This document shows, piece by piece, positions 1 through 9,154 of a DNA stretch of 64,000 nucleotides. Location of the stretch: assembly GCF_023015905.1 (NCBI RefSeq), contig NZ_JALKBD010000001.1:284522-348521 (forward strand), in the 5' to 3' direction. Each line of letters begins with the position of its first letter. The first letter of the stretch is position 1. The notes beneath the pieces are model-generated. The model was not told the DNA's origin. It was given only the letters and a program-made list of their open reading frames with translations, and searched no databases. The translations under genes and the position numbers were made by a program. This stretch comes from Arenibacter sp. F20364. Its GTDB lineage: Bacteria; Bacteroidota; Bacteroidia; Flavobacteriales; Flavobacteriaceae.

Positions 1-413
1 CCGCTTTCGTCTATAACAACATCTACAACCTCATGTCCAAAGGAAACCTCCACTCCTTTATTAATTAATTCGTCCACCAGGACCTTGTCAAAATCTGCAC
101 GTGGTACCTGCCAGGTCCAATCCCATCCTTTGGTATGTTTCTTGCTAAAATCGAACTCACAGATTTTGTCACCCTTTATAAATCTGGCGCCAAATTTTTT
201 TTCAAATCCAAAGGCATCCAAACCGTCCAATAGGCCAACTTCCTCGAAATGATCCATACATCTTGGCAAAAGACTCTCCCCTATGACAAATCTGGGAAAA
301 ATACTTTTTTCAACCACATGAACTTTAATTCCCTGACCTTGCAAAAAGGCTGCCGATACGCAACCAGACGGCCCTGCACCTATTACCAAGACTTCGACTA
401 AACGCTGATCCAT
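1..413 (-). CDS. FAD-dependent oxidoreductase, tryptophan-halogenase-like (partial, N-terminal part)
   Basis: About 137 N-terminal residues are inside the window, starting at an ATG at 413 on the minus strand; the rest lies beyond base 1. A Rossmann FAD-binding GAGPSG motif is at residues 12-17, followed by PRFVIGESLLP (40-50), typical of the tryptophan-halogenase/geranylgeranyl-reductase flavoprotein superfamily. Residues 99-104 read WTWQVP, a near match to the WxWxIP motif of FADH2-dependent halogenases. Many non-halogenating relatives have similar residues here, so the motif is suggestive only. The gene is divergent from the ammonia-lyase gene and belongs to the pigment cluster. Flexirubin rings are often chlorinated or methylated, which fits a ring-tailoring role, but that is inference. 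Confidence 0.8.
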   Translation of the reverse strand, partial: MDQRLVEVLVIGAGPSGCVSAAFLQGQGIKVHVVEKSIFPRFVIGESLLPRCMDHFEEVGLLDGLDAFGFEKKFGARFIKGDKICEFDFSKKHTKGWDWTWQVPRADFDKVLVDELINKGVEVSFGHEVVDVVIDES

Positions 414-444
414 TATTTTTAAAATATTGATTGGTTAAATATCA

Positions 445-452
445 TACATTTG
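445..452 (+). promoter_or_regulatory. Putative -7 element (TANNTTTG) before the ammonia-lyase gene
   Basis: TACATTTG matches the Bacteroidota -7 consensus TANNTTTG exactly. No well-spaced -33 TTTG is clear. Transcription would start near 459, which supports using the ATG at 519 rather than the upstream in-frame ATG at 450. Confidence 0.5.
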
Positions 453-518
453 CAATCCAAAATAACTATTTTTATTAATTGTTATTCAATTTACTTTTTA
501 AATATTGAATTTATATAC

Positions 519-2075
519 ATGTTGACTCTTAAAGGAAAGTTGGGAATAGAGGATTTCTATCAAATAATTTTTAAAGAAGAATCTATTCTAATAAATAAAG
601 ACGTTTTGGCAACCGTCGAAAATAGTTTTAAATTTTTAAGCCAATTCTCCCAAAACAAAATTATTTACGGTGTAAATACAGGTTTTGGCCCAATGGCGCA
701 ATACAAAATAAACGATACCGACAGAATTCAATTGCAATATAATCTCATTAGGAGCCACGCTTCGGGATCCGGCAATTTAATACCGGTCCAATATGTTAAG
801 GCGGCCATGTTGGCTAGATTAAACACCTTAAGCCTTGGACATTCCGGGGTTCATATTTCGGTAATCGAATTAATGACTTCTCTTATCAATAAGAACATCA
901 CCCCAGTAATTTTTGAGCATGGCGGTGTAGGAGCCAGTGGGGATTTGGTTCAACTGGCACATATTGCACTAGTGCTTATAGGAGAAGGTGAAGTTTTTTA
1001 CCAGGGTGAAAGAAGACCTACGGAAGAAGTTTTTAAAATTGAGAACCTAGAGCCGATTACCATTGCTTTAAGAGAGGGCTTGGCACTTATTAACGGCACC
1101 TCCGTGATGACAGGAATAGGTCTGATCAACACTATAAACACTAGAAAATTATTGGATTGGATGATCTGCTGTTCTTCTGCCATCAATGAAATAGTGGAGG
1201 CCTATGATGATCATTTATCCCAAGAACTAAATCAGTCCAAAAAACATAAGGGTCAACAGCAGATTGCCAAGTCGATGAGATATCATTTAAAGGACAGTAC
1301 GCTTACCCGAAAAAGGGAACACCATTTATACAACGGCAACAACGAAGTTTCAATTTTTGAAGAAAAGGTTCAGGAATACTACTCCTTGCGATGTGTCCCA
1401 CAAATTTTAGGCCCGGTCCTTGACACTTTGAACAACATAGAAAGAATTCTTATCGAAGAAGTTAATTCCGCCAACGACAATCCTATTGTGGATGTTGAAA
1501 AAGAACATGTTTACCATGGCGGAAATTTTCATGGCGATTATGTTTCCCTCGAAATGGACAAGCTCAAATTAATTGTGACCAAAATGAGTATGCTCGCCGA
1601 GAGACAATTAAATTACCTCTTAAATCCAAATCTAAATAATATACTTCCCCCATTTGTCAATCTTGGCAAACTTGGTTTAAATTTTGGCATGCAAGGTGTT
1701 CAGTTTACTGCCACCTCTACCACTGCTGAGAACCAAATGTTATCCAATCCCATGTACGTACACAGTATTCCTAACAACAACGACAATCAGGATATTGTTA
1801 GCATGGGAACCAACGCCGCCAATATTACCAAAAAAGTTATCGAAAATACTTTTGAAGTCATTGCAATAGAAACGATTACCATTGTTCAGGCAATTGAATA
1901 TCTAAAAGTACAGGATAAAATATCATCAAAAACAAGAAGAATGTATGATGATATTAGAAATTTGGTCCCCCCAATCTCCGACAAAGATGTTCCCATGTAT
2001 CCATTTGTAAACAAGGTTAAGAACTTTATTCTAAATTTTGAAGAAGAAACTTACGCATGTAAGGAGCTTAATTAA
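519..2075 (+). CDS. Aromatic amino acid ammonia-lyase (HAL/PAL/TAL family), probably tyrosine ammonia-lyase
   Basis: Enzyme of 518 residues that would remove ammonia from an aromatic amino acid. The MIO-forming ASG triad is at residues 139-141 within GGVGASGDL, and the conserved YGVNTGFG is at 50-57. The substrate-selectivity position reads Ser-His (79-80) in RSHASGSG; a His here occurs in tyrosine and histidine lyases and argues against a Phe-type PAL. Context decides: in flexirubin clusters this gene supplies 4-coumarate, the polyene starter. I place the start at the ATG at 519 because the 23 extra residues from 450 are hydrophobic, not family-like, and overlap a -7 promoter element. First gene of the long + strand pigment cluster. 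Histidine ammonia-lyase remains a less likely alternative. Confidence 0.88.
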   Translation: MLTLKGKLGIEDFYQIIFKEESILINKDVLATVENSFKFLSQFSQNKIIYGVNTGFGPMAQYKINDTDRIQLQYNLIRSHASGSGNLIPVQYVKAAMLARLNTLSLGHSGVHISVIELMTSLINKNITPVIFEHGGVGASGDLVQLAHIALVLIGEGEVFYQGERRPTEEVFKIENLEPITIALREGLALINGTSVMTGIGLINTINTRKLLDWMICCSSAINEIVEAYDDHLSQELNQSKKHKGQQQIAKSMRYHLKDSTLTRKREHHLYNGNNEVSIFEEKVQEYYSLRCVPQILGPVLDTLNNIERILIEEVNSANDNPIVDVEKEHVYHGGNFHGDYVSLEMDKLKLIVTKMSMLAERQLNYLLNPNLNNILPPFVNLGKLGLNFGMQGVQFTATSTTAENQMLSNPMYVHSIPNNNDNQDIVSMGTNAANITKKVIENTFEVIAIETITIVQAIEYLKVQDKISSKTRRMYDDIRNLVPPISDKDVPMYPFVNKVKNFILNFEEETYACKELN

Positions 2076-2207
2076 AAAATTGCGTTAGAAAAGTTATTTA
2101 AATAAAATAATCCATAATTTAATAGTGGCTTAGTTTAATCTTAAACATACACCGAGTTCCCCCTTTGAAATTACTGAATATGAACGTTTTAATTTAAAAA
2201 ATCTCAG

Positions 2208-3344
2208 ATGAAAACAAAGATTGGATTTTCAGTGGCACTTTTTTTAGTTTTTGGCAATTTTTATTCTCAGGAATATGCCTTGGTTAGGGAAAATGGCCTT
2301 TTTGGGTATATTAATACCTCAGGGGAATATGCGATAAAGCCCCAGTTCAAGAAAGCGGACAATTTTACGAATGAGCGTGCGGCAGCCTCAATGGGCGACA
2401 AATGGGGCTACATCAATACTGCCGGAGAATGGGCAATTCAACCGGAATACGAACATGTAAAAGAATTTAATTCCGGGCTGGCCCTGGTAAACAAAGGTGA
2501 TCAATGGCACTATATCAATGTGTCTGGCGAAACATTGGAAACCCCTGTTTCCGACAAATATTATGATTTCGACAATGGTGTTGCCTTTTTTAAAAAAGGG
2601 GATAAAATAGGGCTTTTGGGGACCGATGGAAAATTGATCGTCGAACCGGATTTTGATGAAATAAAGCCCTTTATAGACGGATATGCCAAGGCTAGAAAAG
2701 GAGAGCTCTGGGGAATGATCAACAAAAAGGGTGAAATTTACATCCCCATTGAAAACCAAGAAATTGGGGATTATAGCAGTAAAGGTGTTTGGGTAAAAAA
2801 ACAGGAGGTGTTCGGCATTGTTTCCAATGGCAACTTTAAACCGGTACAAAATGCCGATAAGATTTGGGAATTTACGGACAAATCAGACTTGACCTATGCC
2901 CGGAGCAATAAATTAATGGGGTTTATTAATAACCAAGGGGAGTGGGTCATAGCTCCTACCTATGATAAGGCTAGGGATTTTAGTCAAGGCTTGGCTCCTG
3001 TATACATGAACAAAAATTGGGGGTATATTAATGAAAAAGGAGAAAAAGTAATAGATTTCCAATTTAAAGATGCTGAAGTATTCTCCGCCAACGGCTTGGC
3101 CCCTGTAAAAGAAAAGAAGTGGGGCTTCATAGATAAAACTGGAAAATGGGCCATTCAACCCGAATATGATATCACGGCAGGATTATCGTTTTCTATCTTC
3201 AAAAAGAATTTGGAAAAAGGTTTCATTAACGGGCTTGCCAGAGTAAAATACAAAAAAGAATGGGGATTTTTAAATGCTAAGGGAGAAGTCTTAGGCAGTA
3301 AATGGTACGAAAATGCGGAGATATTCGATGACGTAAAAAACTAA
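2208..3344 (+). CDS. Secreted WG-repeat protein
   Basis: 378 residues with an N-terminal signal peptide (about 1-21, ending at YSQ) followed by roughly eight WG (KWG) repeats of the form W-G-[YFM]-I-N/D-x-x-G-[EK]-x-x-I-x-P-x-[YF], for example near residues 65, 101, 165, 240, 275 and 310. Such repeats form beta-rich propeller-like or solenoid folds and have no enzymatic assignment. It lies between the ammonia-lyase (132 bp upstream) and fabG (18 bp downstream), so it is probably co-transcribed with fabG. Nothing links it biochemically to pigment synthesis; it may be an envelope factor or a passenger gene. The family is clear, the role unknown. Confidence 0.85.
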   Translation: MKTKIGFSVALFLVFGNFYSQEYALVRENGLFGYINTSGEYAIKPQFKKADNFTNERAAASMGDKWGYINTAGEWAIQPEYEHVKEFNSGLALVNKGDQWHYINVSGETLETPVSDKYYDFDNGVAFFKKGDKIGLLGTDGKLIVEPDFDEIKPFIDGYAKARKGELWGMINKKGEIYIPIENQEIGDYSSKGVWVKKQEVFGIVSNGNFKPVQNADKIWEFTDKSDLTYARSNKLMGFINNQGEWVIAPTYDKARDFSQGLAPVYMNKNWGYINEKGEKVIDFQFKDAEVFSANGLAPVKEKKWGFIDKTGKWAIQPEYDITAGLSFSIFKKNLEKGFINGLARVKYKKEWGFLNAKGEVLGSKWYENAEIFDDVKN

Positions 3345-3362
3345 AACACACCAAATAAATAA

Positions 3363-4106
3363 ATGAGCGAAAAAAAGAAATTTGCACTGGTAACCGGAGG
3401 GTCAAGAGGAATCGGAAAAGCCATATGTCTACAGCTCGCGCTGGATACCGAGTATAAGATTCTTATTAATTATCGAGCCAATGAAGCTGCGGCACAGGAA
3501 ACCCTAAATGAGATAGAAAAAATTGGTGGGAGTGCAGAGCTCATACAATTTAATGTAGGTGACACCAAGGATGTGCAAAATAAATTGGATCACTGGCATG
3601 AGACCAACAAGGACGGCATTATAGAAGTAATTGTAAACAATGCAGGGATTACCAAAGACGGTCTTTTTATGTGGATGAAACCTGAAGATTGGAACAATGT
3701 AATCAATACCAGTCTAAACGGTTTTTTCAACGTCACCAATCATCTGATCCAAAAATTATTGGTGCACAAGTACGGCAGGATTATTAATATGGTTTCCGTA
3801 TCCGGCCTTAAAGGAACAGCTGGGCAAGTAAATTATTCGGCTGCAAAAGGTGGGATAATTGCGGGTACTAAGGCCTTGGCCCAAGAAATAGCAAAAAGGA
3901 ACATCACCGTTAACGCAGTGGCTCCAGGGTTTATAAAAACGGATATGACCGGTGACCTTGACGAGAAAGAGCTTAAGAAAATGATTCCCCTCAACCGTTT
4001 TGGGGAAGCAGAGGAAGTAGCCCATTTAGTTTCCTTTTTGGCATCCAAAAAGTCATCGTATATTACCGGAGAGGTCATAAATATTAACGGAGGAATATAT
4101 TCATAA
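3363..4106 (+). CDS. fabG: 3-oxoacyl-ACP reductase, FabG-type SDR
   Basis: 247-residue short-chain dehydrogenase. The NAD(P)-binding TGGSRGIG is at residues 11-18, NNAG at 92-95, and the catalytic Ser145, Tyr158 and Lys162 (NYSAAK) have the FabG spacing. The C-terminal SSYITGEVININGG matches the FabG end. It would reduce beta-ketoacyl-ACP during polyene elongation. It lies 16 bp before a KAS II-type synthase and 1.2 kb before an ACP gene, so it is probably the pigment-dedicated copy rather than the housekeeping one. Confidence 0.9.
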   Translation: MSEKKKFALVTGGSRGIGKAICLQLALDTEYKILINYRANEAAAQETLNEIEKIGGSAELIQFNVGDTKDVQNKLDHWHETNKDGIIEVIVNNAGITKDGLFMWMKPEDWNNVINTSLNGFFNVTNHLIQKLLVHKYGRIINMVSVSGLKGTAGQVNYSAAKGGIIAGTKALAQEIAKRNITVNAVAPGFIKTDMTGDLDEKELKKMIPLNRFGEAEEVAHLVSFLASKKSSYITGEVININGGIYS

Positions 4107-4122
4107 AATAACAGCAAGAAAG

Positions 4123-5346
4123 ATGAGGAGGGTAGTAATAACAGGTATGGGAATTTATTCTTGTTTGGGAAAAAATCTGGACGATGTAAAAGAATCACTC
4201 TACAATGGTGCGTCAGGAATTGTTTATGACGAAAAAAGAAAGGAATTTGGATATCGCTCCTGCCTAACGGGTATGGTAGAAGAACCCGACCTGAAAGACT
4301 TACTCACTAGAAGACAAAGGCTAAGTTTGGGAGAGGAAGGGGCCTACGCCTACGTAGCCACTCTGGAGGCATTAAAAAATTCCGGCATCACCCAAGAATA
4401 TCTGGACAACAATGAAGTAGGTGTACTTTACGGCAATGATAGTACAGCTAAATCCGTAATAGAATCCATAGATAAATTGAGGGAGAAGAAAGATACCACT
4501 TTGGTGGGTTCAGGAGCTATTTTCAAGGCTATGAACTCGTCAGTAACCATGAACCTATCCACCATCTTCAAACTAACAGGAATCAATTTTACGGTTAGTG
4601 CTGCCTGCGCCAGCGGGTCACATGCCATTGGCATCGCCTATCAATTGATCAAAAGTGGACTTCAAGACTGTATCATATGTGGTGGAACCCAAGAAATTAA
4701 TGAATTGGCCATGGGAAGTTTTGATGGCCTTGGCGTATTTTCGGTCAACGACGCACAACCAGGGACCGCCTCCCGCCCGTTCGACAAAAGTAGGGACGGA
4801 CTGGTCCCTAGCGGTGGGGCTGCTTCCCTTATTGTTGAAAGCTATGAATCCGCCAAAAAAAGAAACGCTCCCATTTTAGGAGAAATTATTGGTTACGGAT
4901 TTTCCTCCAATGGAGATCATATCTCCACCCCTAATGTAGATGGGCCCACATTGGCCATGAAAAAAGCCATAGACCAAGCCCACATTAAACCCAATGAAAT
5001 TGATTATGTAAACGCCCATGCCACTTCTACTCCTGTGGGAGATTCCAATGAGGCCAAGGCCATATTTACTGTTTTTGGGGAAAACGGACCCTATGTTAGC
5101 TCTACTAAATCTATGACCGGTCATGAATGCTGGATGGCGGGCGCAAGTGAGATTGTCTATTCCATGCTGATGATGGAACATTCGTTTATTGCTCCCAATA
5201 TAAATCTTGAAAATCCTGACGAGGATGCAGCCAAATTAAATCTGGTAAGAAAAACACTGGATAAAAAAATTGATGTATTTTTGTCGAATTCTTTTGGATT
5301 TGGAGGTACAAATTCAGCATTGCTAATAAAAAAAGTGAAAGATTAA
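4123..5346 (+). CDS. Beta-ketoacyl-ACP synthase, KAS I/II type
   Basis: 407 residues with the thiolase fold of condensing enzymes. The nucleophile Cys162 lies in SAACASGSH, with active-site His299 (NAHATSTPVGD) and His334 (TGHECWMAGA), giving an intact Cys-His-His triad, and a C-terminal NSFGFGGTNS loop. It should carry out decarboxylative Claisen condensation on ACP-bound chains. It is followed two bases later by an ACP gene, a typical synthase-carrier pair. One of four full-length condensing-type proteins in the cluster besides DarB and a short KS-like protein. Confidence 0.9.
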   Translation: MRRVVITGMGIYSCLGKNLDDVKESLYNGASGIVYDEKRKEFGYRSCLTGMVEEPDLKDLLTRRQRLSLGEEGAYAYVATLEALKNSGITQEYLDNNEVGVLYGNDSTAKSVIESIDKLREKKDTTLVGSGAIFKAMNSSVTMNLSTIFKLTGINFTVSAACASGSHAIGIAYQLIKSGLQDCIICGGTQEINELAMGSFDGLGVFSVNDAQPGTASRPFDKSRDGLVPSGGAASLIVESYESAKKRNAPILGEIIGYGFSSNGDHISTPNVDGPTLAMKKAIDQAHIKPNEIDYVNAHATSTPVGDSNEAKAIFTVFGENGPYVSSTKSMTGHECWMAGASEIVYSMLMMEHSFIAPNINLENPDEDAAKLNLVRKTLDKKIDVFLSNSFGFGGTNSALLIKKVKD

Positions 5347-5348
5347 AA

Positions 5349-5591
5349 ATGAATAAAGAAGTAATTATTGATAAAATAAACAACTTTCTTATAGATGAAT
5401 TTGAAGTTGATGCGGATGATATTACTCCAGTGGCCAATTTAAAGAAGACCCTTGAATTGGACAGTTTGGATTTTGTTGATTTAGTAGTGGCTATCGAATC
5501 TAACTTTAGTGTTAAATTGGTGGGGGAAGATTTCATTAATGTAATTACCTTGCAAGACTTTTATGACCTTATAGAGAAAAAATTAAACTAA
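5349..5591 (+). CDS. Acyl carrier protein
   Basis: 80-residue acidic helical protein. The phosphopantetheine attachment Ser39 lies in LELDSLDFVDLV. Length and motif are those of a free-standing ACP. It begins two bases after the KAS stop and precedes the LpxL-like acyltransferase and darA/darB, so it likely carries intermediates for the dialkylresorcinol half of the pigment (DarC-like role). One of two ACPs in the cluster, the other being at 15299. Confidence 0.9.
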   Translation: MNKEVIIDKINNFLIDEFEVDADDITPVANLKKTLELDSLDFVDLVVAIESNFSVKLVGEDFINVITLQDFYDLIEKKLN

Positions 5592-5608
5592 CATCTTAGT
5601 CGCAGAAA

Positions 5609-6490
5609 ATGTCAAATCAATGGAAAGGAAAGTCCAGAGGTTCTGTTTTAGGATATAAGATTTTTGTTTTTTGCATTAAAAGGCTTGGATTGGGATCGGC
5701 CTATTTTATTCTGTATTTTGTTGCTTTTTATTTTTGTTTTTTTGCCCCCGCAAGTACTAAGGCCAGCTATTATTACTTCAATAAAAGACTTAAGTACAAT
5801 ACCCTAAAAAGTATTGTATCCATTTATAAAAGCTACTACGTCTTTGGACAGACCATTTTGGACAAAGTAGCCATTTCTTCCGGTCTTAGAAATAGGTTCT
5901 CCTATAATTTTGATGGAATAGAACACCTAAACCAAACCTTGGCCAATAAAAAAGGTGGGATTTTGATCAGTGCCCATCTGGGCAACTTCGAAATAGCTGA
6001 GTTTTTTCTGGATGAATTGGAAGGAAATGCCACAATTAATTTACTCACAACAGATGCCGAGCATAAAAAAATAAAGGAATACCTTGGTCAATTTATCAAA
6101 AAATCCTCGACCAAATTTATTATCCTACGGGAAGATCTTTCCCATATCTTTGAAATGAATGCCGCCTTGGCAAGGAATGAAATAATTTGCATGACAGGAG
6201 ATAGATATGCAACCACCTCCAAGTTAATGACCGCATCAATTTTAGGGGAAAAAGCACAATTTCCTTCAGGTCCTTTTTTAATGGGGTCTAGATTAAATGT
6301 GCCGGTGCTTTTCGTCTACGTAATGAAGGAAACCAATAAGCACTACCATCTTTACGCCAGAAAAGCAGATTTTAAGAAAAGGGATGCCGAAGGATTATTA
6401 GCTAATTATATTGAAAGTATGGAATGGATAATAGAACAATATCCATTCCAGTGGTTTAACTATTTTGATTTTTGGGGTTCAAAAAACTGA
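5609..6490 (+). CDS. LpxL/LABLAT-family acyltransferase
   Basis: 293 residues. A membrane segment (about 30-48) precedes a lipid A biosynthesis acyltransferase-type domain with the H-x4-E catalytic motif at His123-Glu128 (AHLGNFE). Family members transfer acyl groups from acyl-ACP to lipid A precursors at the inner membrane. In aryl-polyene and flexirubin clusters an acyltransferase of this type is usual and is thought to help attach or load the acyl product; the acceptor here is unknown. It starts 17 bp after the ACP stop. Confidence 0.82.
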   Translation: MSNQWKGKSRGSVLGYKIFVFCIKRLGLGSAYFILYFVAFYFCFFAPASTKASYYYFNKRLKYNTLKSIVSIYKSYYVFGQTILDKVAISSGLRNRFSYNFDGIEHLNQTLANKKGGILISAHLGNFEIAEFFLDELEGNATINLLTTDAEHKKIKEYLGQFIKKSSTKFIILREDLSHIFEMNAALARNEIICMTGDRYATTSKLMTASILGEKAQFPSGPFLMGSRLNVPVLFVYVMKETNKHYHLYARKADFKKRDAEGLLANYIESMEWIIEQYPFQWFNYFDFWGSKN

Positions 6491-6558
6491 GTTCGGTTAG
6501 TTTAACAATAAGTTTTGGTTACATTGCCCATAAACAGCAACTAACTGAAAATTAGAAT

Positions 6559-6566
6559 TAAATTTG
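6559..6566 (+). promoter_or_regulatory. Putative -7 element upstream of darA
   Basis: TAAATTTG matches TANNTTTG in the 164-bp gap before darA. No -33 TTTG is well placed, so this may be a weak internal promoter or chance. Confidence 0.35.
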
Positions 6567-6654
6567 TACCAAATTAAAAGTCATAGAAAAATCCTTTTAC
6601 TTGTTAGTAAAATGGCGATCTTGGCGGTATTCGATTAAGATTAATAGCCTACCT

Positions 6655-7581
6655 ATGAAAGAAGTTCTTATAATTTATTATTCCCAATCCGGGCAGTTAT
6701 TGGATATTGTTCAAAATTTGGCAACTTCCATCAATGGGGAGAACGTGAATATCACGTATTATCGGATTTATCCTGAAAACGATTATGATTTTCCCTGGAA
6801 ACAAGACGATTTCTATGATGCTTTTCCCGAATCCTTCCTGCAAATACCAGGTAAGCTAAAGCCTCCAAAGGAAGATATCCTTGAAAGGAAATATGATCTC
6901 GTAATTCTAGGTTATCAGGTTTGGTATTTAACTCCTTCCATACCCATTAATTCCTTCCTAAAATCTGATGCGGCAAAGAAAATTCTTGACCAGACTCCTG
7001 TAGTTACGGTAATTGCCTGTAGAAACATGTGGTTAATGGCTCAGGAAAAAATGAAACGCCTTTTAATTTCCTGTAACGCCAAATTAGTGGGCAATATAGC
7101 TCTAGTGGACCGACATATAAATCACATAAGTGTAATTACCATAGTACACTGGATGTTAGGAGGAAAGAAAACCAAGTATTTGGGCATTTTTCCAAAACCG
7201 GGTGTTTCCGACGAGGATATTAAAGCTTCTGAAAAATTCGGAACACCTATAAAGAAAGCACTATTGGCCAATGATTATGATAACCTGCAGGACGATTTAT
7301 TAAGATTGGATGCCGTTAAAGTAAAACCCTTGCTGATCCAGACCGATATAAGAGGTAATGTTTTATTTACGAAATGGGCCAACCTTATAATTAAGAAAGG
7401 AGCTACCGGAAATCCGAAACGAAAAAAATTGCTGGTTTTGTTCAAATATTATTTGTTATTTGCAATTTGGGCTATAGCTCCTATAGTTTTTATTGTATTT
7501 TTGGCGACTTACATACCGCGGTACAGTAAAATTAAAAGGGATAAAGCATACTATTCATCCGTTAGAATAAAGAACAATTAA
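6655..7581 (+). CDS. darA: Dialkylresorcinol condensing enzyme/aromatase DarA
   Basis: 308 residues when started at the ATG at 6655 (MKEVLIIYYSQSGQ), which begins directly with a flavodoxin-like beta strand and phosphate loop; an upstream TTG at 6601 would add 18 atypical residues. The flavodoxin-type fold fits FMN use, and a strong membrane anchor is near the C-terminus (about residues 263-288). DarA proteins oxidise the cyclohexanedione made by DarB to the aromatic dialkylresorcinol. It overlaps darB by one base (TAATG), the diagnostic pairing. Confidence 0.86.
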   Translation: MKEVLIIYYSQSGQLLDIVQNLATSINGENVNITYYRIYPENDYDFPWKQDDFYDAFPESFLQIPGKLKPPKEDILERKYDLVILGYQVWYLTPSIPINSFLKSDAAKKILDQTPVVTVIACRNMWLMAQEKMKRLLISCNAKLVGNIALVDRHINHISVITIVHWMLGGKKTKYLGIFPKPGVSDEDIKASEKFGTPIKKALLANDYDNLQDDLLRLDAVKVKPLLIQTDIRGNVLFTKWANLIIKKGATGNPKRKKLLVLFKYYLLFAIWAIAPIVFIVFLATYIPRYSKIKRDKAYYSSVRIKNN

Positions 7582-8711
7582 TGAAAGACGTTTATATAAC
7601 CAGGATAGCCAAGTTCTTACCTAATGAACCTATTGACAATGAACAAATGGAAGAAAAATTGGGCATTATCAATGGTAGGAATTCCAAAGCCAGACGTATA
7701 GTCTTACGCAACAATCAAATTAAGACCAGATATTACGCCATAGATGGGAATGGCAACATTACCCATAACAATGCCCAGCTAACCAAAGAGGCCATTGAGC
7801 TTTTATGTGACGACTCTTTTACTACCAAGGATATTGAACTTCTTTCTTGTGGCACCAGTAGTCCTGACCAAATATTGCCATCACACGCATCCATGGTGCA
7901 CGGCTTTTTAAAAAACGGGAATTTAGAGGTTAATTCTCCATCAGGGGCCTGCTGTTCAGGAATGAATGCCTTAAAATATGGTTTTTTGGCAATTAAGGCA
8001 GGGCAAGTAAATAATGCGGTATGTACTGGGTCGGAAAGAACCTCGACTTGGATGAAGTCCGATATTTTTGAAAATGAGGTAGAACACCTTAAGGAGTTGG
8101 AAGACAATCCTATATTAGCCTTTAACAAAGAATTTTTGCGATGGATGCTTTCCGATGGCTCAGGAGCTGTGTTATTGGAAAGCGAACCAAAAGGTACTGC
8201 TTTAAAAATTGAATGGATGGAAGGGTATTCCTATGCCTTCGAAATGGAAACATGCATGTATGCCGGTGCCGATAAATTGGAAAATGGGCACTTAAAACCT
8301 TGGAGCGAATACCCTGCCGATGAATGGGCGAACAAATCTCTTTTCGCCATGAAACAAGACGTTAAACTATTGGGTGAAAATATATTGGGTAAAGGAGTAG
8401 ACAGTCTTAAAATGGCTATGAAAAAGCACAATATCACTACAGCAGATTTTGACTATTACTTGCCACATATCTCTTCCTATTATTTTAAGGAAAATTTATA
8501 CGAGGAATTGAAACGACAAGGAGTGGAAGTACCTTGGGAGAAATGGTTTATGAATTTGAGCAAAGTGGGCAACGTAGGTGCAGCCTCAATTTTTGTGATG
8601 CTTGAAGACTTGGTAAGTTCGGGACAATTAAAAAAGGGCGATAAAATATTATTGCACGTACCGGAAAGCGCCAGGTTTTCCTACTCCTATGCATACCTAA
8701 CGGTCTGTTAA
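7581..8711 (+). CDS. darB: DarB, KAS III-like dialkylresorcinol-forming ketosynthase
   Basis: 376 residues, KAS III/thiolase fold. Candidate triad: Cys124 or Cys125 in PSGACCSGM, His296 in LPHISSY, Asn331 in GNVGAAS. DarB condenses two acyl precursors into a 2,5-dialkylcyclohexane-1,3-dione, which DarA aromatises. The two adjacent cysteines at the nucleophile position are notable; by the usual A-C-S spacing Cys125 is the nucleophile. Translationally coupled to darA and immediately followed by a hotdog protein gene. Confidence 0.88.
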   Translation: MKDVYITRIAKFLPNEPIDNEQMEEKLGIINGRNSKARRIVLRNNQIKTRYYAIDGNGNITHNNAQLTKEAIELLCDDSFTTKDIELLSCGTSSPDQILPSHASMVHGFLKNGNLEVNSPSGACCSGMNALKYGFLAIKAGQVNNAVCTGSERTSTWMKSDIFENEVEHLKELEDNPILAFNKEFLRWMLSDGSGAVLLESEPKGTALKIEWMEGYSYAFEMETCMYAGADKLENGHLKPWSEYPADEWANKSLFAMKQDVKLLGENILGKGVDSLKMAMKKHNITTADFDYYLPHISSYYFKENLYEELKRQGVEVPWEKWFMNLSKVGNVGAASIFVMLEDLVSSGQLKKGDKILLHVPESARFSYSYAYLTVC

Positions 8712-9149
8712 ATGAATTTATTGAAACAAACAATAGACGATAAAGGGCTAATTGAAAATCTCATCCCCCAAAAGGCACCATTTGTAATGGTAGACAAGTT
8801 GATCCACTTTTCCGAAGAAAAGGTGATTACAGGTTTTACGCCATCATCTGCCAATTTGTTTGCGTACAACAGTAAATTTATGGCCGCCGGACTAATTGAA
8901 CATATGGCCCAGTCCGTTGCCCTACATACTGGGTACCAATATTTTCTGAAAAATGAGCCCGCCCCAACGGGTTATATTGGAGCCATTAAATTGGCTGAAA
9001 TACTGGAGTTGCCAAGGGTAGATCAAGAACTAATTACAACAGTCACGATTCTACATGAAATCATGGGAGTAACCTTGGTACAGATACAGGTAACCTGTAA
9101 TGGCATAATTATGGCAAACAGTGAAATGAAAACCGTATTGGCAAACTAA
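8712..9149 (+). CDS. FabZ-like hotdog protein (ApeP/dehydratase-like), lacks the FabZ His
   Basis: 145 residues, hotdog fold. KAPFVMVD (21-28) corresponds to the FabZ HRxPFLLVD strand, and IEHMAQS retains the FabZ catalytic Glu (Glu63). The region that should read GHFPGxP with the catalytic His reads SSANLFAYNSKFMAAG and has no His at the required 14-residue spacing. It may be a half-active partner in a heteromeric dehydratase or a structural subunit. It follows the darB stop without a gap. Confidence 0.8.
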   Translation: MNLLKQTIDDKGLIENLIPQKAPFVMVDKLIHFSEEKVITGFTPSSANLFAYNSKFMAAGLIEHMAQSVALHTGYQYFLKNEPAPTGYIGAIKLAEILELPRVDQELITTVTILHEIMGVTLVQIQVTCNGIIMANSEMKTVLAN

Positions 9150-9154
9150 ACTAT

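Noticed and set aside
450..518. N-terminal extension of the ammonia-lyase from the ATG at 450
   Set aside because: It overlaps a -7 promoter element and encodes hydrophobic residues without match to the family.
2388..2849. Long minus-strand frame opposite the WG-repeat gene
   Set aside because: Mirror frame of a repeat-rich gene; no start context or family resemblance.
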